Source: Pomacea canaliculata (lineage: Eukaryota > Mollusca > Gastropoda > Architaenioglossa > Ampullariidae). Taken from it: a DNA stretch of 64,000 bases. The stretch spans positions 17,180,192 through 17,244,191 of the forward strand of contig NC_037603.1 of the NCBI RefSeq assembly GCF_003073045.1. Reading direction: 5' to 3'. The notes beneath the pieces are model-generated. The model saw nothing but the letters and a program-made list of their open reading frames with translations. It did not search any database and was not told the origin of the DNA. A program made the translations under genes and the position numbers. Shown one piece after another: positions 44,701 to 56,700 of this stretch (the first letter of the stretch is position 1; every line of letters starts with the position of its first letter).

Positions 44701-47700
44701 CTGAGGTTAGCATATATAACTTTGAAGGTTGCCTACTCGAGACTAGCCAGTCAGTGGAAATTTTTTTCTACCAGATCAGCATTGAAGCATACCTGACATA
44801 GCAGGGAAGGAAAAAGGTGTAACAGAAGAGAGCTACACTTCACTTTATCAAATGCCTACACTAAAAATGGTGAATTTTTTACAGTTACTATTTTAAGAAG
44901 CAGTACGCTAAAGGACCTCAGCAGAATCACTACCACCACAACCAAGCTGTGCTGTCCACAGACCATGCAGTAACTTCAACCTACATATTTCTTGCTATGT
45001 TTTTTGCCAATCAAACTTACATCTGTGATAAGGTGACCAGACGTTTCGGGGCGAAAGCGGGACACGTGCCGATGATGGTGTCGTCACCGTCAAAGAACGC
45101 CGAAAAAAGTGTGTGTGTGTGTGGGGGGGGGCGCTCTGGGGGGACTTTCCTCTGACTTTTGCCGGATGCGAATCAGCGTACGGTATTCAGATTTGTAAAG
45201 ACAACCGGGACATTTGATGGACTTGCCAGAAAGCCAGAAAGCGGGACATTGGGCGTCCCGCCCGATGAGCAGGCGGGACAGTCCCGCTTTTGACCTCGTG
45301 TCTGGTCACCTTAATCTGTGATCATTTAACAAAATGTGTTTCATTATGAATTCCTAGCAGTATGTTCAGCACTAATTTGATGTATACCACGCATTTGTCA
45401 TATTATCCCCTTGCTGGAATACATATTAGAAAAAAACCCTTCCTGTAGCACAGGCGGCTAACAAGTACTCTCCAGTCATCTGTGTGGTTCTCTTTTTATC
45501 TAGTTCCAAGTGTAACCCATCTTTTTCTTGAACCCATCTTGGCCTTCCTCTTTATCATTTACTATGCCAAGGGAGTCTAAAACCGTAAGAGTCTATACTT
45601 GTTATCAAAAACTTACAATAACAACTAGCTTGCACACACATCACAAGGCCTTATACTATTCTCTTTACTATACAAGAAAATAAAGAAAAGTTCGCTATTG
45701 TTTCGTGTTGTTTCAGCAGCAAAGACCCCATCATGTCAAGAATAGAGAAAAACAGTTATAGCAATCAAGCATGCTAAAAATAATGAACCATGAAATAAAA
45801 ATAAAACAGAAAGCAACAGAAACCAAGCAAATACTGGTGTATTGCTTAAGCACGTCAGCAGCAAAGGCCGTATCACAGTAAAAATGTCAAGAAACAGTCA
45901 CATCAAATGTAAAACAATAGTGAGCAAGCAAACAGTACAAATCAACAAAGAGATATATGTAGAAGGGACAAAAAGTAAAAATGCCCAATGAGAGGATGTT
46001 GTGGCTACCAGTAAAATTAGACTTTGGATTAATGTAAAATTTAAATCTTTAAGTAAACGTTTACAAGTTTTAGAAAATATATAGCAACTAATGAAAAATA
46101 CTTCAAAAGAAAACATACAAAGAATTAACTGAATAAAACTAGCATTGGACTGTCTGATGTAACCAACAGTACGTCAGTCCCTGTTGGCTATGCAGGGGTG
46201 GGCTAATCGCACAAGAACACAATAAAGATTGAAATTGCCATATAAGTGTAGATTTTATTCAGAGTCACCCCCATCTCGTACTGTCTGGTCATGGCCTTCC
46301 CAAGTGGGTCAGATGATTTTGTAACTTCTGGTGTAACAATAGGTCTAGCCAGTCTAGCCACTAGTGGACAGCTAAAGTCTGGCTATTATGTACTCAGCAG
46401 GTGTGAGAAAGGGTCAGTCCTGGGAGCTGCTCGACCCCTACCCTCTACAAAACAAAGAAACAACTTAGTACTACACTAATGGAGTGCTACACTAAAGCAC
46501 AGGGCATGTAAGCAGAAGGTGCTCAACGGTAAAAGGTGTCTGGCACCAAGTGCAAACTGGATGGGGTCATCCTTTAAAAGGTAAGAATGCATAACATGTC
46601 CTACTCAAAGTTGGCATAAGACTAGTTCCTCCAGTAATTTAGGATGGCAAGACGCAGGCAGTCAGAAAGGTTGGTGAGAATTACATGAAACTTATTTTGG
46701 CACAGACTGAATGTAGTCCATGATGGCAGTTTGCTGACACCAAGGATCATAGTTAACCAGGAGATTGGCGATGTTCTTTAGCAGCCTGTACAACTGGAAC
46801 ATTGCCTGGGATGTAAGCACGACAATGTCCTTGATGTATCTGTTGTAATGGACACTGGTGTTACACTTTTTGAAAGGCTATTAAAATTAAAGCAGATCTG
46901 AGGAACAGGGAACAGGAGTTGTCCAAGGAGAAGCAGGCAGAAGATTGAAAGGTTTGACTTGGATATGATCTGCTCTAGCAGCCTGCAAGTGGTTTCTGCT
47001 CCCTCCTATGAATAGCATACAGGGCACCACACTGAGGAAGGACAGTGGCCTGATAGGGATTTTAGGGTGAGCTTTTAAGTGAAAGGGAAGCAAGAGTTTC
47101 AGGTACCAAAGAGAAGATGTTCATCAGCATCTGCATGCAAGCTGTGTACTGAGGTCTTGACGAAGACACCTTTCCTTTATGAAAACCCTGATGGGATCAA
47201 AAAGTTTAAGACAAGAGACTCCAACAGAGCCATAGATGATGGAACCATAGTCAAGCTTGCTTATCTGCAGACATCTAGATGGTAATATGTAACCCTCATC
47301 ATGTGCTCTCTTCACTGGTTTGCCAGTCATGGACTGTATAACTTATAAACTTTCCATTTTGACTTACTCTGTCATTTCTGCCACTGGTCCTTGGTACCAC
47401 TCCCATCTGACAATAATAGGACTGTAACAACCATGTTAGCCTATCATAGAGCAAATGCTTGTGCATGTAGTCAAGAACTATGTGTAACCACTGCATTCAG
47501 TGAGACAGTGCTTTAGTGAGTGAAACCAGAACTGTTGCAGTGTAAAACACTTAGTGGTCATCATCAGCAATAAAGCCAATCTCAGACAGCAAAAGCTGTC
47601 CGCTAGAGGCCTTTGTACAACTAGGAGCAATGTCAAAAGCAGACAGTAAAGAAACTTACATGTGGTATGTAGTCTTGCACCCAGGGTAATTTATCATGTG

Positions 47701-50700
47701 CAAAGCAGATTTCACACAACAACCAAAGAACAGTGAAGCTTCATATGAACTGGAAGTCTGAAGTGAGCTGTGCATTGGCAGATACAGTGTATGACTGGCA
47801 TTCGGTGCTCTAGGCAGTGCATCAGCTGCTGTGAGGTGAATCTGAGTGAGTTGTGATGCATCTATGTACCAAGGCCAAACTGGACAGCCTTGAAGGAAAA
47901 TTTGACTCACTCTATAGACTTCATGAGGGATGGAGAGGACCTGCTGGCGAAGTTTTAAGGACAGAGAGGACGTCATGACTTGGAGCCTTTGTCTTGAAGT
48001 TTGGCTGCAGCAAGCATCAGGACAAGAAAGAAACTAAGCCTTCCCCAATCTCTATAATACACCTGATTCCAGTCCTCTCCATCTCTAATACTGTTTTGGG
48101 AGGGAAGGTAAAGTAGTACTTTTGTCTCCTCCTTTAGGTGGTGGCCTGCCCCTCTGATTCCATATTGCTAATGGAAATCACACTGTCACATGTTAACAGA
48201 TGAAAATCAAAAGGTGGTAAGAACCATAAAGATTATATAAGTAAATCACTAGCCAGGCTGCCAGAAGAATTATAATCACATTTGAAAAAATGTATCTTAA
48301 GAGTAAACTGAAGAGGTGAAGGGTCATGGACAATTAAAAGGGGGTTAGGAAGAGATGCAAACTGTATACATGCCATACATACCAGCCTGCAGTTAGAAAA
48401 TATCTTTTACAGTGGCAATATAATTCACATTACAAACCTGGCGGTGTTAGCAAATAACTAACATTGCAATCAATATCTTTTAAATTAAACAGAATTTCTT
48501 ACTTCAGATCCCCAGCATATAAAGTTTCATTGTTTGATTTCTTGTTCTTGTCATCATCCATGGTTTTGTGCTCAAAGGTAACCTGTCCTGCCTGTCCTGC
48601 CTGTCCTGCTGCTTTTAGTGATTCACCAGCACCAACATAGACAAAGTCTGCACTGGAACTGATGCCTGGACACAGAGTACAACTTCTTTGCAAGCTAAAC
48701 CACAAATACAAACAAGTTCAGAAACAAAACTTCTGTAAAAAGACAGTACTGTGTAGTATAGCTTTGAGGCTATAAAATACAAATATCAAATTTTACTACC
48801 TTTTCAGACTAGTTTTTGAAAATGATTTCTAGTACTTACAAAAATGTACCAATGTTCTCTGCTTTGACTAACTCGAAGTAATTTTGGTTTGTTTCAATGT
48901 GGTCAATGTTATGCTTAGAATAACCATAATTTAGTGTAAAAATCATGTTCTGAAAAAGCAAGCTCTGCTACATTTTTTTTCACAATTTGTGTAAAGGCTA
49001 TTTTCATGGCCTTGCAACAACAAAATTGGACAAAATAGAAATAGAAAATGAAATGTAATTTTTTCTTGATAATTAATTATATGTGTTGAGAAGCTGTCTG
49101 GGAAAATAGGCCATGCACGCAGGAATGGGGAGAGTTCAAGGTTACTTGAATGGGCTGTGTAAGTGGAACTGAAGAAAGACAAAGAACAGACTTGTACAGG
49201 GGCTTTACATTTACTTATTTCTACTCAAACCTATAACAAAATAAGAATACAACCCATAACACAAAGATTATAAGCACAGTTACTTCTTTCTAAAGTGCTA
49301 AATGTTCTGAACATCCTGATTTAATAAAATCACACAGTAAGTGGATTGTGCACGTGGTGTCTGGTCACATGATCTTAGTGAGCAGCTTGCTGTACTGTTG
49401 CATGTCCCCCTGCCTAACCACAGCCTTGGCCACAGTGCAACAAAGGATTTTTCTAGTGTCGTCATGGCCTAATTCCCACAACTGATTTACATTTCTTAAA
49501 TGCTATGACCAGAAGCCATGACTTCACAAGTCAAAAAGTATTACCCATAAGTGGAGATTTATACTATTATCAAAATATGTACTCCAAGGCAATACCCTAC
49601 AGTTCTCATTCTGTCACTAACCAGAATGCCACTAGCCAAGACATCAAAAAGCACAAAAGGGGCTGGATAGGACACACCCTGCGCAAACCAACTGACACCA
49701 TTGCCAGGCAGGCACTTGACTGGAATCCTCAGGAGAAGAGGAGAGTTGAGAGACCAAAGCAGACTTGGAAAAGAACAGCAGAGAGCGAGGCAAAGGCCAT
49801 CGGAACCACATGGGCCCAACTGAAGGTGGCTGCCCAAAACCGGGTCTGCTGGCAAGGTGTTGTTGCGGCCCTATGCTCCTCAAAGGAGCAACAAGGAATA
49901 AACTAACTAAGCTCTCATTGTCACTCTGGTGTACCCAGAAACTACCACCTCTCTATCTAGCATGACACCTTAACAATATCACCGTCATGTGAAACCAGTT
50001 AAAGTACTGCTTCCTATCAAAATGCATCAGTAGATGAAACTAACTAGTTCATCCTGGTAAAACTGGGTGTTACATAAGTAACAAGAAATCAGGATTTAAA
50101 ATATTATTAAAGACATCATTGTTTCTTGAGTGTCAAAGAGTTTGAAGCATACTTACTTCTAGCAACCTTATTCTCTTCATCTTTAAGGCGATGCATATCT
50201 TTTTTTACAGATTTGTCCCTGAGAATATCTCCAATGTGAGCTAGAAGTTTACGCCTGGCATTATATGTTTCCCGTTCAGAATGGGTCAGTGCATGGTATG
50301 GCATATGTGCAATACGTCGATCCTTTTATGTCAACAAAAGAAAAATAAACACTACTGCAGTTAAAGAAACAGAAGGCACGAAATGTGGTAATGCACACAC
50401 AATGTTCACTTTTACTATCAATACATATATGCTATTGTGACATTACTTATGAAAACAAGCAGAAAGTGCAATTATAAATTGAATCTTTGAATATCAGCTG
50501 AGATAAACAGACACCATCTGACAAAGAATACTAAAAGGCTACAGGAAATTGAAGAAATGACACTGAAGATAAAAAAATCGCATTAAAAAGACTATAAGTT
50601 TGTAACAGAACATCTGAAAAAAAAAAAAAATGTATTGTCTTACAGACAAATCCTGTTGTTTTTCTTTATTTTAACATTACTATTTTGCATTTTAAAATGC

Positions 50701-53700
50701 AATACAAAAGACAGTCTATAGGAATACTAATCTTAAAGCTCCCACCTGGTTGAACATGTAGTATGCAAAATCAACAGCAGTACCTATTGAACGTTTAGGT
50801 CCAACAGGAATGGGAGCCAAAATGTTTGCTCCTGCTTTAATAAGTTGATCAATCTGACAAAAACAAATCATAATTTCTAATGATTTTTTTTTCGTGTAAA
50901 TTAAAAATAATGAGAACAAGGAGATCAAACAATAAAGATTGATACTCAGATAATCAAAAAACTGGTAAATTAAAACCAGAATCATACAATCCCCAATGGC
51001 TGTAAAGTCAAATGACTCTCTTTAACTTTTTATAATGGTAGTGTGAGTCAATGCACCTGGAAATTTTGAGTCTACAAGACTATGTTGCTAGTTTATTTTT
51101 TTGTTTGAACATAGAGCAATTACATAGGCTGACTGTAAAATGTATCCTTTTCTTTTATCAATATTTTGTTTTTGAAATTGTTGAATTTGAATTCACACAG
51201 ATGAGTCCATAGTGGTCAGTCTTAGATGATGACATAAGAGTATGTCCCTTCTTTTGTTAGTGGCACATGAGACAAAAGTCCCACATTCTGATACAGGGAT
51301 TTGAATAAACTAATATTTTATTAAGAAAAACAGCACTAATTATAGTGCCATCTATACAATATGTAATTTTTTTTATACCAGCTGTATTCGGCCTTGGATA
51401 GTGCGACGATGCTCGTATTCTGTAGAGGTGGCAACACAAAGTGCACTGCCAACACCATGGGTCAGAGTCAGGCTAGGATCTGCACCATATTGCAGCAGCT
51501 TATCAATAGCCTAGACAGAGATTGTAATAAAATAATTTTGTACTCTCAGCCTCAACATAGTTATGAAATATTGTTAAATAATCAAATTAGTATGCAAAAC
51601 TACAGAACCTTTCAATTTTAGTTTATTCATAGCATGTCTGGTAGCTAAGGAATTAATCACAACAAATATGCCATATTCAATAATTCTTGCTTTAAAACTG
51701 TAAATAAACTGGGATGAAATCCAATCATTTTATGTGGTAAGCAAGTTTTGAAGGGAGCTGATTCCTTAACACAGAAACAGGAGGGCATTGATTTATAGAT
51801 GTACCTTCCCTTTCAAAATTGTGATGACATTATGGCATATGAAGATGGTTAATGACATTTTTCAACATTTTCGAGCTTAATATATTAAAGAGTTTCTTGC
51901 ATAATGTTCACTATGAAAATGTTAAAAAGTACAGACAACCCTTGATGGACACCCCCTATTGTTACAAATCTCACAGTTGATTATTAAGAAAGTTAAGTTA
52001 AGGAGAACAGACCACTGATCCAGCTAAGCACTTCAAGACACTGAAAAGTCTGTCGTTTTGTTCTTGGTGTTCAAGTAGTGTGAGTAGTGAGTTCTGCCAC
52101 TTCAAAGATGATGTGTATGAAGGTTAGAGAGACACAAAAGAAAAGTAACTGGGAAGACAATTCCTGTAGACGACAGCAATGCCACGCACAGCAATGGGTT
52201 GGCAAAGAATGTACACAATCTGGTTGCCTGCTGGATCATTTAGGGACATCACCGTCAGGTAACCAGGTTTCGGTAATGAAGAAAATGTCAATGCCATATT
52301 CAAGGAGGTAGATCAGGGCTAGGGTTAGTTGAGCGGTGCCCTAGCTTTGTTAGAAGGCTGCGGCCAGGTTCAATCTGGTCTTCATATTCAGAAAGCAAGA
52401 GTATATTCCTTCAACATCTCTGGTATGAAACTGCTGGAAATGATCTAAGTGGCACCGCTCAATTGAATCCCCTTGTTGGACTCCCTGGTGGGTGGGGAGT
52501 GTCGTGACGATGTCCGCAACAATACTGAAGACAGGGACACGAAACCATCATCTATGTGATCCTTGGTTCACAGAAGAGAGTATGAGGGCTCAACATACGC
52601 AAAAGAAGGCTCAGCGCCTTGCTTTTCTCTATCCTCAATGAATCTCTTTTTATGCACACTCATGCAAAATGATCATCAACAGGTTACAAACAACAATCTT
52701 GACTACAAGCATGTTAACTGCACATTTTTGTAATAAAGCCAAACTTTAAAGGCAGAAAACTTTTATGGTCCTGACTCAATAATTAAGTTTTGCAATCAAA
52801 TAACTCTAGCTTGTATACCAGATCATTGCCGCTGGCAATGGCTAATGCCAGTGGTGAGAATCCATTGCACAAGAGATTAGGGTTTGCGTTGTGTTCCAGC
52901 AAGAGATGAACCACTCGACAGGCATTCTAAGACAAATAATAATAATTGAACTTATAGAGCGTTTCCCTGTGTGGAGTTTTCCAAACTTGAATGTACTTAA
53001 AGCATACACGAAGCAAAATCTAAATGAGTTAGAATCTGCAATAGAAAGAATATAAGTTAAAGTCTTAAACTTAAGTTTATAAACATATATATGTACATAG
53101 CATATGTAAAAACATTTTCATTGTTACTTTTCTTCTTTTGCTATAAAAAATGTTGAATTTCGCATGATGTGTCCAATAGGAAATTGAACAAGGAGAGCCT
53201 CCAAAAAAATTCTGAAATATTTATGAAGAACACCACTTAAAATATAGTTCTTATAGCCAACTTACAACATAAAATACAGCAGTGGGAGCGCTTGTTTACG
53301 GCAGCATGTATCGCTGACAGATTCCTAGCAAACATGCAAGATTCGGCCCAAGCTTGGCCCAAGCTTGGCCCAAGCCAAAAAGCTTGAACCAAGCTTGGCC
53401 GAATCTTGCGTGTTTGCTGGGTTGTTCCCTCCACTACGCACCCCTCCCACCCCGTACTTGGTCGCGCAAAACGGACGACAACAACGGGTGATGTAGGACC
53501 CAAACTGTCCAGTATAAATAGCAGACCAAAATTCAGTGCTTGCACCTGTTTACCGAAAGCTGGTCTTGCTTGGAAAAGCAGTAAAACTGGTTCCGAGTAC
53601 GTGAGAAGTACCATTTTACTGCAAGGTGCTATGGTTCCACTGGAAAGCGGCTCGCATCACTCAAACCAACCCTCTAAGTACATTTTAAAAAGGCTATGCT

Positions 53701-56700
53701 ACTACCAGTAATACCAACAACATTATCATAGACATCAGAGTCAGCTTAAAGACAGTTTAATTCAATGTTTCAGATGAAAGCTCAAAGCTAGAAGTCATCT
53801 CCAAAATATGCTAAAATTAATCTTATCTAGAATTGCAAAAACATATCCCATAATCAACTAACATGCCACCTGGTCATCTCAAGCTTGCACACATGAGAGT
53901 TTAACCCTGACTTTCACAAGCGAAAACAGGCCAAAGGAATAAGGTATACTTCATGTCTCTGACAAACACCTAAGAACCACTGAGAAAGTATGAAAAAAGA
54001 AGACAAAAATAACTCAGTTTTACTAAGACATCCTGGCCACAGTGAAAATATTTAAATCCACTTCAAGATCAGTGAGACTCAACATAATCCTGCATGCAAT
54101 AGAATAGGGAGGTAGAAGAGAAACTGAACAGGAAAGCAAAAACATAGGACAAGCATATGCTCTATATTCTGTTTCAATTAAAATACAGAACTGTTGGCAT
54201 CATTCTGTTTTATGCTGTGCCTGGCTCACCTTGAAATTGTCATCTCGGGCACAAGCAATGTGAAGTGGTGTGCGTCCTCCAAGCAAAAGTTTGCTTTCTT
54301 TGCTCACAGTATCTTTAGACCACTCCTCCTCCTAGTTAATGAACAAACTATTAAGTTCATTACAGTAAAAAAAAAAAAAACAACAACCCCACAATGTTAC
54401 AAAAAGAAATACAACTAATTGATTTTCTATATATACTGCTCAAAACAATGAAAAGGCCAGTTGTATAGTCAATCACTGTTTCATGTAAATAAACACACAG
54501 ACAATAATATTGAACCAAAGCATTTATTTACTAATTAAATGAAAAATTATCGTCCAATTTCATTATAATAATAATAAATGCAAAATTTGCAAGAGCATAT
54601 ACTCCGAAGGAGCATGTTCTTAGCACTCAAGAAAAAGAACAAAACATGGACAGCATATGAGGGGGGGGGGATATTGGTGTTTTACGCCGTGTCAGCAGCT
54701 AAGGCTATATTACGGCAAGCAGCCAGCCCTGTAAACAGATGCCACGTGCAGAGAAAGAACAGCGTGCCCGAGACGAGAAATGAACTCAGGGCAGCCAACC
54801 TTCACTGTATTGGTGACAGGCGGTGACAGGCGCTAACAGCGCTAACCGTTGCGCCACCGGACCGCTCAACAGCATACGAGGAAACGAAAAAATACCATAT
54901 GAACTTTAAAAGAATCAACAACCGTACTAAACGAAGAATAAAATCAAATACAGAAAACACAAAGATGAACCATCAGTAACAAGCTTGACGTCTCCAAAAC
55001 AGATGCCTCAGGCGCATACTTAACATCTTTTGGTCAAATACCATCACCAACAAAGAACTCCACCGAAGAACGGAAACCGAGTCCATCATCACGCAGGTTC
55101 AACAAAGGCGTTGGCGATGGATTGGACAGCTGACAGCAGACCTCTCCAGAGTCGCCCTGCGATGGACTCCAGACGGCCGAAGAAAATGAAGCCGCCCAAA
55201 GGAAACTCGGAGAAGAACAGTGGAAAGGGAGATGAAAGGAAAGGGCTGGACATGGGGTCACCTAGAGCGGGTTTCAGCCGATCGACATTGGTGGCGGACT
55301 CTGGTCTAGGCACTATGTGCAACCTGATGCATGAAGAGGATTAGATAGATAGATAGTGATTGTAATGCCAGATTCATGATGGAAGACGCAAAGGTGATGC
55401 TGGTGTCACCCACCTTGATGTGACTTGGTGGACAAACGAGTGAAGATGGATTTCTTCCTCTGGAACATTGGAGGGTTTGCGTTTTGTCATCATTGAGTTT
55501 AAGTTTGTTTGACACCATATGCAGTCGTTGACTTCATTAATACAGACGTCTATGGTGCTGGTAGCAGAGTGAGACTTAGCTGGTGGAGTGCAGAGCAGTA
55601 CTGCTGCCTAACATCAGCATATGATTGATGAGAAACATTGTGAGACTGGATGCAAGATAAAAGTGGCTTCATATACAGAATAAACAGAACTTGGCCGAGT
55701 TCGATCTGAGCCTTGAGGAACGCCACAAGAAAGTGAAGCAAATTGAAACAAATCATTTTAGGAACAAGAATTTCAGCTTGGACCGACATATCCCATGTTT
55801 TCAAAATGCAGAAAAGTTATATCAGAGAAAATAGTCAATATTATGTGTGTCCACCATTGGCCTGAACCAAGGTTCTTAGTCCTTTGAAGAATTGCCTGCC
55901 ACTCTTGCTGAAGAAACTGGTACAGCTGATTGAGGTCATCTGCTGGGAGGGGGGTTGACTCTAAGTTACTGGCCCAGGACACCCCCACAGATGCTCAATG
56001 GGATTCAGATCTGAGAAACAGGCCAGCCACTCCATGTGGTTGACCATGCTGATGGAGGAAATCATTGACGACCCTGAGCTTGTGCAGTCTGGCATTGTCC
56101 TCCTGAAGAATGGGACCTGGTCCAAAGCCCTGTAGTGCTGGCAGTACCAGAGGCTGTAAAATACTATCTCTGTATGCCATGCCTGTCATGTTGCCTTGCA
56201 CCAGGTAGAGGGAGTTCTATAAGCCATCCCCATCCCACCCCACACCATGATGGATCCACCACTGTAGCGATGCTCCACCACAGGGGAATCATGGTCATCC
56301 TCTCCCTTGTTATCTCCGGAGATTAGGCCATTGTGCAAGGACCTGGCAAAGTGAGATTCATAAGTGAAGAAAACTGCAACCCACTGTTGCCTTGTTCAAG
56401 ACAGATGGCGTTATGCCGATGCAAGATGAGCAGTGCAGTGTCAGGATAGGACAAAGATTGCTCTGATGTGCAAGACTAAACTGGATTGTCATCAAATTCA
56501 TGTTGACTGTGTACCCACACAACAAATTCACTAAAACATATTTTGAAGGAATTGTTTATTATTGGTCAAACATGAATAATAGAAGTGTAGAAAATATGAA
56601 GGTGGTGTTTCCATTATTTTGAGTAGTATCTATATATATATATCTTGCTGTTTCTCTGATATTTACCAATAAAAACTGTGCATGCTTGAATTATTGGACG

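Larger units (their letters stand above)
54434..56628 (-). mobile_element. Tc1-like DNA transposon, 2.2 kb, with nested insertions
   Basis: Ends TACTGCTCAAAACAATGAAA (54434) and, reversed, TACTACTCAAAATAATGGAA (56628) are imperfect inverted repeats beginning with the TA target. Minus-strand transposase remains lie at 55773-56201: [40 protein letters not shown] (the DNARPH motif with the second catalytic Asp), then [19 protein letters not shown]. Frames are broken, the first Asp and the last acidic block are not seen, so it is inactive. Inserted inside are a LINE tail (54555-54649), a SINE (54661-54868) and another LINE 3' end (54960-55345). Confidence 0.88.

Noticed and set aside
55030..55344. 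104-residue plus-strand frame as a gene
   Set aside because: Shifted frames recover a LINE C-terminus; it lies inside a decayed Tc1 element.
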